This document shows, piece by piece, positions 24,808 through 32,763 of a DNA stretch of 64,000 nt. Position 1 is the first letter of the stretch. Every line of letters starts with the position of its first letter. The stretch is from Streptomyces sp. NBC_00582 (GTDB lineage: Bacteria > Actinomycetota > Actinomycetes > Streptomycetales > Streptomycetaceae): contig NZ_CP107772.1 in assembly GCF_036345155.1 (NCBI RefSeq), forward strand, positions 7,750,001 through 7,814,000, written 5' to 3'. The notes beneath the pieces were generated by a model that saw only the letters and a program-made list of their open reading frames with translations, was not told the DNA's origin and made no database searches. Made by a program: the position numbers and the translations under genes.

Positions 24808-25992
24808 CTACGGCAGCGCCAGCATCCGCTCCAGTGCCAGCTTGGCGAACGCCTCGGTCTCCTGGTCGACCTCGATGCGGTTGACCAGCTTGCCCTCGGC
24901 CAGCGACTCCAGGGCCCAGACCAGGTGGGGGAGGTCGATGCGGTTCATGGTCGAGCAGAAGCAGACCGTCTTGTCGAGGAAGACGATCTCCTTGCCCTCG
25001 GGCGCGAAACGGTTCGCCAGGCGGCGCACCAGGTTCAGCTCGGTGCCGATGGCCCACTTCGAGCCGGCCGGGGCCGCCTCCAGCGCCTTGATGATGTACT
25101 CGGTCGAGCCGACGTGGTCCGCCGCGGCGACGACCTCGTGGCGGCACTCCGGGTGCACCAGCACGTTCACCCCGGGGATGCGGGCGCGGACGTCCTCGAC
25201 CGACTCCAGGCTGAAGCGGCCGTGCACCGAGCAGTGGCCGCGCCACAGGATCATCTTCGCCGCGCGCAGCTGCTCGGCGGTCAGGCCGCCGTTCGGCTTG
25301 TGCGGGTTGTAGACGACACAGTCCTCCAGGGACATGCCCATGTCCCGGACGGCCGTGTTGCGGCCGAGGTGCTGGTCGGGCAGGAACAGGACCTTCTCAC
25401 CCTGCTCGAACGCCCACTCGAGGGCGCGCTGGGCGTTGGACGAGGTGCAGATCGTGCCGCCGTGCTTGCCCGTGAACGCCTTGATGTCCGCGGACGAGTT
25501 CATGTACGAGACGGGCACGACCTGCTCGGCTATGCCGGCCTCGGTCAGTACGTCCCAGCACTCGGCGACCTGCTCGGCCGTGGCCATGTCGGCCATCGAG
25601 CAGCCGGCCGCGAGGTCGGGCAGGACCACCTTCTGGTCGTCCGACGTCAGGATGTCCGCCGACTCGGCCATGAAGTGCACACCGCAGAACACGATGTACT
25701 CGGCCTCCGGGCGGGCGGCCGCGTCCCGGGCCAGCTTGAAGGAGTCGCCCGTGACGTCGGCGAACTGGATGACCTCGTCGCGCTGGTAGTGGTGGCCGAG
25801 CACGAAGACCTTGTCACCGAGCTTCTCCTTGGCCGCCCGGGCGCGCTCGACCAGGTCCGGGTCGGAGGGCGAGGGCAGGTCGCCGGGGCACTCGACACCC
25901 CGCTCGCTCTTCGGGTCGGCCTCACGGCCGAGCAGCAACAGGGCGAGCGGAGTCGGCTGTACGTCGAGCTCCGTGGTCTGGGCGGTGGTCAC
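24808..25992 (-). CDS. nadA: Quinolinate synthase
   Basis: A 394-residue protein. GTG 25992 (V-T-T-A-Q-T) is chosen because AAAGGG lies 8 bp before it; a GTG at 26001 is too close to that site. NadA condenses iminoaspartate with dihydroxyacetone phosphate to quinolinate in NAD synthesis and needs a 4Fe-4S cluster. Signatures include L-G-H-H-Y-Q-R-D-E-V, F-C-G-V-H-F-M-A-E-S-A, C-S-M-A-D-M, W-R-G-H-C-S-V-H, V-H-P-E-C-R-H-E-V and the final C-F-C-S-T-M-N. The neighbouring erpA homologue encodes a cluster-delivery protein. nadB and nadC are not in the window. A palindrome just upstream is a likely operator. Confidence 0.96.
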   Translation of the reverse strand: MTTAQTTELDVQPTPLALLLLGREADPKSERGVECPGDLPSPSDPDLVERARAAKEKLGDKVFVLGHHYQRDEVIQFADVTGDSFKLARDAAARPEAEYIVFCGVHFMAESADILTSDDQKVVLPDLAAGCSMADMATAEQVAECWDVLTEAGIAEQVVPVSYMNSSADIKAFTGKHGGTICTSSNAQRALEWAFEQGEKVLFLPDQHLGRNTAVRDMGMSLEDCVVYNPHKPNGGLTAEQLRAAKMILWRGHCSVHGRFSLESVEDVRARIPGVNVLVHPECRHEVVAAADHVGSTEYIIKALEAAPAGSKWAIGTELNLVRRLANRFAPEGKEIVFLDKTVCFCSTMNRIDLPHLVWALESLAEGKLVNRIEVDQETEAFAKLALERMLALP

Positions 25993-26040
25993 GTCACGCA
26001 CCCTTTCTACTTTCGTCGAACTGCTTCTCGTCGAACTGAC

Positions 26041-26055
26041 GCTATCTATGATAGC
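26041..26055. promoter_or_regulatory. Palindromic operator candidate upstream of nadA
   Basis: GCTATCTATGATAGC is a perfect 6-bp inverted repeat around TAT, and is AT-rich in a very GC-rich genome. It lies 49 bp before the nadA start, inside the region where the promoter is expected. A repressor of NAD synthesis is the obvious candidate ligand, but the site family is not identified. Confidence 0.55.
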
Positions 26056-26265
26056 TTGCTTCGTGTCACTTTGACGATGGTCATCGCGTCGATGTGACAT
26101 GAATCCCGGACAGGGTGCGCGGAGGCCGTGGGGCGCTCCGGACGGTCGCTGTTCGCTTCGCCGCCGGTGTGCGAGCATGAAAGAACAGCGGCCCGGAATG
26201 AATCCGCGGCCCCGTCGGTTGCAACCGTCGGCAAGCAGCCTCCGTACAACCCGGGAGAGATGTAG

Positions 26266-26622
26266 ATGTCCGTATCGGACGAGACCAGCACCGCCACCGA
26301 CGGCATCATCCTGTCCGACGCCGCCGCGGCGAAGGTCAAGGCCCTGCTCGACCAGGAAGGCCGTGACGATCTGGCGCTGCGCGTCGCCGTGCAGCCGGGC
26401 GGCTGCTCCGGCCTGCGGTACCAGCTCTTCTTCGACGAGCGCTCCCTCGACGGCGACGTCGTCAAGGACTTCGACGGCGTCAAGGTCGTCACCGACCGCA
26501 TGAGCGCCCCGTACCTGGGCGGCGCCTCCATCGACTTCGTCGACACCATCGAGAAGCAGGGCTTCACGATCGACAACCCGAACGCCACGGGCTCCTGCGC
26601 CTGCGGCGACTCCTTCAGCTGA
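26266..26622 (+). CDS. erpA: Iron-sulfur cluster insertion protein, HesB/IscA (ErpA) family
   Basis: A 118-residue protein with ATG 26266 preceded by GGGAGA. The A-type carrier signature is complete: Cys47 in P-G-G-C-S-G-L and the C-terminal C-A-C-G pair at 111-113. These three cysteines hold a 2Fe-2S or 4Fe-4S cluster for transfer to target proteins. It is divergent from nadA, a 4Fe-4S enzyme, which suggests a link in supply, and the cysteine desulfurase-TusA fusion is about 4 kb away. A strong terminator follows the gene. Confidence 0.93.
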   Translation: MSVSDETSTATDGIILSDAAAAKVKALLDQEGRDDLALRVAVQPGGCSGLRYQLFFDERSLDGDVVKDFDGVKVVTDRMSAPYLGGASIDFVDTIEKQGFTIDNPNATGSCACGDSFS

Positions 26623-26640
26623 GCATCGCCGGCACGGACG

Positions 26641-26674
26641 AAGGCGGCGGACCCCTCCTCGGGGCCGCCGCCTT
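26641..26674. terminator. Bidirectional terminator between erpA and the minus-strand membrane protein gene
   Basis: AAGGCGGCGGACCCC and GGGGCCGCCGCCTT form a stem of about 14 bp with a short TCCTC loop. The symmetric A/T ends let it serve both convergent genes. Confidence 0.8.
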
Positions 26675-26701
26675 CGTCATGCTCCCTGCTCCGCGCGGCG
26701 C

Positions 26702-28654
26702 CTACTGGACGTCGGGCAGCCGCGCCCCCGCCTTCTCCAGCGGTACGGCCTTGCCGTCCGAGCCGACCACCTTCCGGCCGCCGAGCGACTCGTCCAGCTG
26801 TACGGTCCGGTGGTACTCCTTGGCGATCAGGATGCAGACCTTGTCCGGCCAGGGCGTCTCGGTCACGGTGACCGTCACCTGCCCGCCGGACTCCTTCGCC
26901 GTCGCCGCGTAGTCGGCGCACACCCCGCCGGTGAAGCTCACGACCAGCTCCCTGCCCTCGGCCGTGTAGCCGTCCACCTGGACGTTCCGGGGACCGGAGG
27001 TGGCGCTCGGCGCCGGCGTCGGGGTCGTGGCCGCCGTCAGATACGCCGGGTCGACAGCCGGCTGCGTCACCCGGTACTCGTCCGCGGCCCCCGTGCCCTT
27101 CACATCGAACAGCCAGGTCGGCACGAGCACCTGCCGCCCGCCCGAGGTGTGCGGGGCGAGACCGAGCACCGCGTCCTCGACGGTCACGGTCTGTCCCTCG
27201 GAGGAGGCGGTGGTGGACGAGCCGCACGGGCTCTCCAGCCGGTCCTTGAGCGGCACCGGGCTCGCGCATCCGCCGATGCCCATCCGGTGGTCGCCCCCCG
27301 GCGCCGCGTTCAGCGCCTTCAGCGCCTCCTCGGCGGTCAGCAAGGGGTACGAGTCCGACTCGACCGGCGCCTTGAGCTGCCCGTTCCCGCCGATGACCGC
27401 CCCGTCGGCGCCGACGCTGATCCCGGTCGTCCACCCGTAGGTGGGCAGACCGCCGATCTCCGGGTCCGCGTTCACCACCCGCTGGGCGCCCATGACCTGG
27501 CTCGCGTCCAGCTTCGCGTCGTCCTGCCCGACGGCCTTCAGGATCGGCGCCGCCGCCTTCTTCGCGGCCGCCTCGCTCACCGGGTCGGCGGCCGGGGCCG
27601 CGGGGTCCTTGGTGCACTTCGCGATACCGCCCGTGCAGGCGTCCGTCCCCGGTGCGTACCGGCTGAACGTCCACATGCCCGGCGCCTGCCGGTTCACCCG
27701 CAGCACCGGCCCCGAACCGTCGTTCCCGGCGCCCACCTTCCAGGCCTCGCCGTCGACGACGGGCGTCCCGGCCACGCCGAGCGCCTTCGCCAGCCGCGCC
27801 ACCTCGTCCTTGCCGACCTCGCCCTTCGCCCAGTACGCGGGCGCCGAACCGGGACCGTCGGGGAGTGTGCCCTCGGCGCGGTACGTCACCCCGTAAGGGT
27901 TCGGCTCACCGGGCGCGATGCCGTTCGAACCGGAGCCGGCGTAGTCGTCCAGCAGCAGCGGGTCCGGGGTGCCGCCACCCGAGGGCGCCCCGGCCCCGGC
28001 CCCGGAACCCCCGGTGGCCTGCGCACTCAGATACGCCCCACCGCCCCCGGCCAACAGCACGGCAACGGCGACGGAGGCAACGAGGAGGGGAGACCGGCGC
28101 CGCCGCGGAGCGGCACCTCCGGCGCCGCCGCCCTGCACGACCCCGGCGTCCTCAGAGCCGGCGTCTTCCGCGCCGGTCTTCGCGGCACCGGCCTCCGCAG
28201 GGTCGGTCTCTTCGGCGTCGGCCGTGTCGCGGGTGGCCGTTTCGGGGAGCGACGGCGCTTCCGGCTTCGCGGCACCGTCCTCTGCGGCACCGGCCGTTTC
28301 GCTGCCGGCCGCCCCAGGCTCTTCGGCGGTGCCGGTCTCCTCGGCCTCCTCGGCCTTTCCGGCGTTCCCGGTCTCCTCGGCCTTTCCGGCGGTGCCGGTC
28401 TCGGCCTTTCCGGCGTTCCCGGTCTCCTCGGCCTTTCCGGCGGTGCCGGTCTCCTCGGCGTTCCCGGCGGTGCCGGTCTCCTCGGCGTCCTCGGCCTTTC
28501 CGGCGGTGCCGGTCTCCTCGGCCTTTCCGGCGGTGGCGGTCTCGGCCTTTCCGGCCGCCTCGGTGTTCTCGGCGCCCGTGTTCTTCTCGACGTCCGCGAC
28601 GCCCTCGGCCCTCTCGGCGGAGCCGCCCTCGTGGTCGGGTCGCTCGGTGTTCAC
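26702..28654 (-). CDS. Single-pass membrane protein with Ala/Glu-rich tandem-repeat cytoplasmic region
   Basis: A 650-residue protein; GTG 28654 has an AAGGAG site 8 bp before it. Residues 1-185 are acidic and repetitive, with about eight versions of the unit A-G-K-A-E-E-T-G-T at about 34-112. R-R-R-R at 184-187 precedes one membrane helix (about 189-209), which puts the repeats inside and about 440 residues outside. The outer part is Gly/Ala/Pro-rich with several cysteines (C-T-G-G-I-A-K-C) and no domain I can name. The overall layout recalls streptomycete proteins with a sigma-factor-like or anti-sigma-like inner region, but no such motif is visible here. Function unknown. Confidence 0.75.
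   Translation of the reverse strand: MNTERPDHEGGSAERAEGVADVEKNTGAENTEAAGKAETATAGKAEETGTAGKAEDAEETGTAGNAEETGTAGKAEETGNAGKAETGTAGKAEETGNAGKAEEAEETGTAEEPGAAGSETAGAAEDGAAKPEAPSLPETATRDTADAEETDPAEAGAAKTGAEDAGSEDAGVVQGGGAGGAAPRRRRSPLLVASVAVAVLLAGGGGAYLSAQATGGSGAGAGAPSGGGTPDPLLLDDYAGSGSNGIAPGEPNPYGVTYRAEGTLPDGPGSAPAYWAKGEVGKDEVARLAKALGVAGTPVVDGEAWKVGAGNDGSGPVLRVNRQAPGMWTFSRYAPGTDACTGGIAKCTKDPAAPAADPVSEAAAKKAAAPILKAVGQDDAKLDASQVMGAQRVVNADPEIGGLPTYGWTTGISVGADGAVIGGNGQLKAPVESDSYPLLTAEEALKALNAAPGGDHRMGIGGCASPVPLKDRLESPCGSSTTASSEGQTVTVEDAVLGLAPHTSGGRQVLVPTWLFDVKGTGAADEYRVTQPAVDPAYLTAATTPTPAPSATSGPRNVQVDGYTAEGRELVVSFTGGVCADYAATAKESGGQVTVTVTETPWPDKVCILIAKEYHRTVQLDESLGGRKVVGSDGKAVPLEKAGARLPDVQ
28319..28560 (-). 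repeat. 27-bp in-frame tandem repeats in a membrane protein gene
   Basis: Units of the type GTGCCGGTCTCCTCGGCC plus TTTCCGGCG (27 bp) occur about eight times with in-frame indels. They encode A-G-K-A-E-E-T-G-T on the minus strand. Unit-to-unit identity is high, so copy number is likely to vary between strains. Confidence 0.85.
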
Positions 28655-28793
28655 CGCATCGCTCCTTCGGCTGCCCTGCTGTCGTACCTCACATCCCCTT
28701 GACGGGGGACAGCGATGGGACGCGGCGGGGGAGCGCACGGTTCCCTGTGAGCGCCCCGGCCGCACGAGCCGTAAGGAAAGGCAGCACGACCTC

Positions 28794-29006
28794 CTAGTTG
28801 CCGTAGTCCGGCATGGCTTCCAGGAGTCGGGCCGACCTTGCCGGGACGGTGACGCCGTGGATGAGTGACGGGGAGACCGGGCGGGAAGCGATCTTCTCCG
28901 GAGCCGCCCAGTGCGGAGCCATCCGGGCGCAGTCGCCCCGCAGCGACGCGAGGTCGCCGTCGAGATCGGCCGGGGCGGGGGCGATGCGGAGCTCGAGGTT
29001 CGTCAT
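28794..29006 (-). CDS. Small protein of unknown function, 70 aa
   Basis: A 70-residue open frame with ATG 29006. It starts M-T-N-L-E-L-R-I-A-P-A-P-A-D-L-D-G-D and contains L-R-G-D-C-A-R-M-A-P-H-W-A-A-P and P-S-L-I-H-G-V-T-V-P. Codon bias fits the genome and the product has no membrane segment. It is divergent from adoK with a 130-bp spacer. I recognise no domain; the stop is followed by the start region of the large membrane protein gene on the same strand. Confidence 0.6.
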   Translation of the reverse strand: MTNLELRIAPAPADLDGDLASLRGDCARMAPHWAAPEKIASRPVSPSLIHGVTVPARSARLLEAMPDYGN

Positions 29007-29136
29007 AGCCGAACCGTAAGCACGCGGGAGCCCGCGAAGAAAGATCTACTATCGGGTAGTTTCGGCTGCTTCAGTGGCGCCCCTCCACCGGGTAGCGTGA
29101 ACTGTCAATCCCGCTCCCCACAGGAGAGTCCACGCC

Positions 29137-30111
29137 GTGCGCATCGCAGTCACCGGCTCCATCGCGACCGACCACCTCATGACGTTCCCCGGACGTTTCT
29201 CCGACCAGCTCGTCGCGGACCAGCTCCACACGGTCTCGCTCTCGTTCCTGGTCGACAACCTGGACGTGCGCCGAGGCGGAGTGGGCGCGAACATCGCCTT
29301 CGGGATGGGACAGCTCGGCACCAAGCCGATCCTGGTCGGCGCCGCGGGCGCGGACTTCGACGACTACCGCGCCTGGCTGGACCGGCACGGTGTGGACACC
29401 GAGTCCGTCCGTATCTCCGAGACCCTGCACACCGCCCGCTTCGTGTGCACCACCGACGCCGACCACAACCAGATCGGCTCCTTCTACACGGGCGCGATGA
29501 GCGAGGCCCGGCTGATCGAGCTGAAGACCGTCGCCGACCGCGTCGGCGGACTCGACCTGGTCCTGATCGGCGCCGACGACCCGGAGGGCATGCTCCGCCA
29601 CACGGAGGAGTGCCGTTCCCGGGGGATCCCCTTCGCCGCCGACTTCTCCCAGCAGATCGCCCGGATGGAGGGCGAGGAGATCCGGATACTGCTGGAGGGC
29701 GCCACGTACCTGTTCTCCAACGAGTACGAGAAGGGCCTCATCGAGTCCAAGACCGGCTGGTCCGACGCCGAGATCCTCGCCAAGGTCGGCCACCGCGTCA
29801 CCACCCTCGGCGCGCGCGGCGTCCGTATCGAGCGGGACGGCGAGGACCCGGTCGAGGTCGGCTGCCCGGACGAGGAACGCAAGGCCGACCCGACGGGTGT
29901 CGGCGACGCCTTCCGCGCCGGGTTCCTCTCCGGCCTCGCCTGGGGCGTCTCGCACGAGCGCGCCGCCCAGGTCGGCTGCATGCTCGCGACGCTCGTCATC
30001 GAGACCGTGGGGACGCAGGAGTACCAGTTGCGGCGGGCGCACTTCATGGAGCGGTTCACCAAGGCCTACGGGGAGGACGCGGCCGCGGAGGTTCGGGGCC
30101 ACCTGGGCTGA
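29137..30111 (+). CDS. adoK: Adenosine kinase, PfkB family (mycobacterial AdoK type)
   Basis: A 324-residue protein from GTG 29137. The N-terminus R-I-A-V-T-G-S-I-A-T-D-H-L-M, then F-P-G-R-F-S-D-Q-L and V-S-L-S-F-L-V-D, closely match my memory of the Mycobacterium tuberculosis adenosine kinase, which has about the same length. The anion-hole motif D-P-T-G-V-G-D-A-F-R-A-G-F with the catalytic Asp is near residue 252-264. The enzyme phosphorylates adenosine to AMP (purine salvage). This bacterial type is a PfkB protein more like ribokinase than like eukaryotic adenosine kinases. It is monocistronic and followed by a dispersed repeat. Confidence 0.88.
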   Translation: MRIAVTGSIATDHLMTFPGRFSDQLVADQLHTVSLSFLVDNLDVRRGGVGANIAFGMGQLGTKPILVGAAGADFDDYRAWLDRHGVDTESVRISETLHTARFVCTTDADHNQIGSFYTGAMSEARLIELKTVADRVGGLDLVLIGADDPEGMLRHTEECRSRGIPFAADFSQQIARMEGEEIRILLEGATYLFSNEYEKGLIESKTGWSDAEILAKVGHRVTTLGARGVRIERDGEDPVEVGCPDEERKADPTGVGDAFRAGFLSGLAWGVSHERAAQVGCMLATLVIETVGTQEYQLRRAHFMERFTKAYGEDAAAEVRGHLG

Positions 30112-30140
30112 CGTGTTCGTTCGGGCGCGGGTGCGTGGGG

Positions 30141-30169
30141 GGCCGGTCGCGCAGTTCCCCGCGCCCCTG
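30141..30169 (+). repeat. Dispersed intergenic repeat, copy D
   Basis: Exact core GTCGCGCAGTTCCCCGCGCC between adoK and the convergent cysteine desulfurase fusion gene. The following ccctgtccggggg and cccgga bases extend it into a hairpin. Confidence 0.8.
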
Positions 30170-30195
30170 TCCGGGGGCTGCGCCCCGGACCACCG

Positions 30196-31545
30196 TCAGC
30201 TCGTCCGGCGGACCGAGTACGCCGAGCCCCTCTCCGCCGGCTCCTCGCCCTCGTACTCCTGGCCCCTCATCTCGCACCACGCCGGAATGTCCAGCCGCGC
30301 CGCCTCGTCGTCGGACAGGACCCGCACCCGGCCGCCCACCGGTACGTGCCCGATGACCTTCGCGAGCTCGATGACGGGGATCGGGCACCGCTTGCCGAGG
30401 GCGTCCACGACCAGGACGTCCTCCTTCACGGCCGTGGCGGGTGCCGGTGCCCCGAGCTTCTCGCGCACCCCCGCCACCACCCCCGGCAGCACCGCCAGGA
30501 ACCGCTCCACGTCCTCCTCGACCGCACCGGCCGGCAACGACACCCGCACGTTCCCCTCGCTCAGCACCCCCATCGCCCTGAGCACATGGCTCGGCGTCAG
30601 GGTGCTGCTGGTGCAGGACGAGCCCGAGGACACCGAGAAGCCCTCCCGGTCCAGCTCGTGGAGCAGCGCCTCCCCGTCGACGTAGAGGCAGGAGAAGGTG
30701 ACGATCCCCGGCAGCCGTCGTTCCGGATCGCCCACGACCTCGACGTCCGGGACCAGTTCGGGCACCCGGACCCGGATCCGCTCCGTCAGCTCCCGCAGCC
30801 GTGCCGCCTCCCGGTCCGCCTCGGCCCGTACCGCCCGCAGGGACGCGGCGGCCGCCACGATCGCCGGCAGATTCCCGAACTCCTCCGCCTCACGGGCCGC
30901 GTACCGCACCCCCTTGCGCACCACGAGCAGCCCGACCCCCGACGGGCCGCCCCATTTGTGCGCACTGGCGGTCAGTACCGACCAGGCACCCCGCACCTGA
31001 CCCCACCCCAGTGACTGCGCCGCGTCCACCAGCAGCGGCACCCCGGCCGCCCGGCACACCTCCGCCACGGCCGCGACGGGCTGTTCCGTCCCCACCTCGT
31101 GGTTGGCCGACTGCAGGCACGCCAGCGCGGTGTCGGGCCGCAGCGCCTCCGCGTAGCCGCCCGCCTCCACCGCCCCGCTCCGCCCGACCGCCACCCGCGT
31201 CACCGTGCCGCCGTCCGCCTCCAGCCCTTCGGCCGAATGGAGCACCGAGGAGTGTTCGACGGCTGACACGATCAGGTGACGTCCGATCCGCCGACGGCCC
31301 GCCAACACCCCTGCGACACCCGTCTGGACGGCCCGCGTCCCGGACGAGGTGAACACCAGCTCGTCCGCCCGGCACCCCACGGCCTCGGCGGCGGCCTCGC
31401 GAGCGGCGTCCAGCAGAATCCGGGCCCTGCGCCCCTCCCGGTACAACCGCCCGGGATCGGCCCACCCCTCATCGAACGAGGCCGACAACGCCTGACGGGC
31501 AACAGGATGAAGAGGAGCGGCGGAAGCAGCATCGAAGTAGGACAC
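30196..31545 (-). CDS. Cysteine desulfurase fused to a TusA sulfurtransferase domain
   Basis: A 449-residue protein from GTG 31545 (V-S-Y-F-D-A-A-S-A-A-P). Residues 1-360 are a class V aminotransferase fold of NifS/IscS type: S-S-G-T-R-A-V-Q-T for phosphate binding, E-H-S-S-V, N-H-E-V-G-T, D-A-A-Q-S, PLP lysine in A-S-A-H-K-W-G-G and the catalytic Cys in S-S-G-S-S-C-T-S-S. The last 75 residues are a TusA/SirA domain with K-R-C-P-I-P-V-I-E-L-A, whose Cys accepts persulfide. The fusion would pass sulfur from cysteine directly to its own carrier domain. The final target (thio-cofactor, tRNA or Fe-S assembly) is not shown by the sequence. Confidence 0.9.
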   Translation of the reverse strand: MSYFDAASAAPLHPVARQALSASFDEGWADPGRLYREGRRARILLDAAREAAAEAVGCRADELVFTSSGTRAVQTGVAGVLAGRRRIGRHLIVSAVEHSSVLHSAEGLEADGGTVTRVAVGRSGAVEAGGYAEALRPDTALACLQSANHEVGTEQPVAAVAEVCRAAGVPLLVDAAQSLGWGQVRGAWSVLTASAHKWGGPSGVGLLVVRKGVRYAAREAEEFGNLPAIVAAAASLRAVRAEADREAARLRELTERIRVRVPELVPDVEVVGDPERRLPGIVTFSCLYVDGEALLHELDREGFSVSSGSSCTSSTLTPSHVLRAMGVLSEGNVRVSLPAGAVEEDVERFLAVLPGVVAGVREKLGAPAPATAVKEDVLVVDALGKRCPIPVIELAKVIGHVPVGGRVRVLSDDEAARLDIPAWCEMRGQEYEGEEPAERGSAYSVRRTS

Positions 31546-31580
31546 ACAGCAACGGTAGAACCCAGCGGAGTCGCACCCCC

Positions 31581-31609
31581 AAGGGGCGCGGGGAACTGCG
31601 CGACAAGCC
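31581..31609 (-). repeat. Dispersed intergenic repeat, copy E (inverted, in a divergent promoter region)
   Basis: Inverted core GGCGCGGGGAACTGCGCGAC, preceded by ccccaagggg. It lies 36 bp upstream of the cysteine desulfurase start and about 195 bp upstream of ctaC, the only copy in a divergent region. Confidence 0.8.
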
Positions 31610-31803
31610 GCAAACACACCCGCACCCGCCAAACCAGCGAACCACCCCCCGCAGTAGGCACCCCTCCCCGAGAACCCCCGGAGGGCGTCGGCTAGGGTTT
31701 GGTCCGCATAAACATCCAAACCCCTGCCCGACGCAGGGCGGCGACCGACCAGCGAGAAGGCCGCAGCCGATCCGCGCGGGCGAGACTCTCGGGAAGGCGC
31801 TAC

Positions 31804-32763
31804 GTGAGTCCCAACGGCTCCGACCGCTCGCCGCGGCGCCCGATGCGGCGGAAGCTGCTGCAGGCAATGACCGCGGGCCTGGTCCTGGCGACCGCCACCG
31901 GTTGCACATACAAGGACTTCCCCCGCCTTGGCATGCCCACCCCCGTCACAGAAGAGGCTCCGCGGATCCTCTCCCTGTGGCAGGGCTCCTGGGCGGCCGC
32001 GCTGGCCACCGGCGTGCTGGTGTGGGGCCTGATCCTGTGGAGTGCTTTCTTCCACCGGCGCAGCCGCACGAAGGTCGAAGTTCCTCCGCAGACCCGGTAC
32101 AACATGCCGATCGAGGCGCTGTACACGGTGGTCCCGATCATCATCGTCTCCGTGCTGTTCTACTTCACGGCACGCGACGAGTCGAAGCTCCTGAGCCTCG
32201 ACAAGAAGCCCGACGTCACGGTCAACGTGGTCGGCTTCCAGTGGAGCTGGTGCTTCAACTACGTCGAGAACGTCGAAGGCTCCACCGGCGACGCGAAGAC
32301 GGACAAGAACCTGGCCGCGATCCCGGACCGGTACAAGAAGGACTTCCCGGCCGACGCGGGCGGCGTCTACACCTGCGGTGTCCCCGGTGAGCGGAACCCG
32401 CAGACCAACAACCCGGGCCCGACCCTCTGGCTCCCCGAGGGCAAGACGGTTCGCTTCGTTCTGACCTCGCGTGACGTCATCCACTCCTTCTGGGTGGTGC
32501 CGTTCCTCATGAAGCAGGACGTCATCCCGGGTCACACCAATGCCTTCCAGGTGGTCCCCAACCATGAGGGCACCTTCCTGGGCAAGTGCGCCGAGCTCTG
32601 CGGCGTCGACCACTCCCGGATGCTGTTCAACGTGAAGGTGGTCTCCCCCGAGCGCTACGAGCAGCACCTCAAGGACCTCGCCAAGAAGGGGCAGACCGGT
32701 TACGTTCCCGCGGGCATCGAGCAGACCGCCCATGAGAAGAACCGGGAGACGAACAACCTGTGA
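31804..32763 (+). CDS. ctaC: Cytochrome c oxidase subunit II
   Basis: A 319-residue protein from GTG 31804. It has a lipoprotein signal peptide (lipobox A-T-A-T-G-C near 34), two membrane helices (about 55-80 and 98-120) and an outside cupredoxin domain. The CuA ligands are intact: H in V-I-H-S-F-W, and [12 protein letters not shown]. An aromatic F-Q-W-S-W-C-F-N-Y motif near 145 matches the electron-entry patch; its extra Cys with a later C-G-V may form a disulfide. It hands electrons from the diheme cytochrome of the bcc complex to subunit I. A TAGGGT box at 31693-31698 is the likely promoter -10. ctaD overlaps its stop. Confidence 0.96.
   Translation: MSPNGSDRSPRRPMRRKLLQAMTAGLVLATATGCTYKDFPRLGMPTPVTEEAPRILSLWQGSWAAALATGVLVWGLILWSAFFHRRSRTKVEVPPQTRYNMPIEALYTVVPIIIVSVLFYFTARDESKLLSLDKKPDVTVNVVGFQWSWCFNYVENVEGSTGDAKTDKNLAAIPDRYKKDFPADAGGVYTCGVPGERNPQTNNPGPTLWLPEGKTVRFVLTSRDVIHSFWVVPFLMKQDVIPGHTNAFQVVPNHEGTFLGKCAELCGVDHSRMLFNVKVVSPERYEQHLKDLAKKGQTGYVPAGIEQTAHEKNRETNNL

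Noticed and set aside
28319..28560. CRISPR-like array
   Set aside because: The units are adjacent, in frame and without spacers; they are coding tandem repeats.
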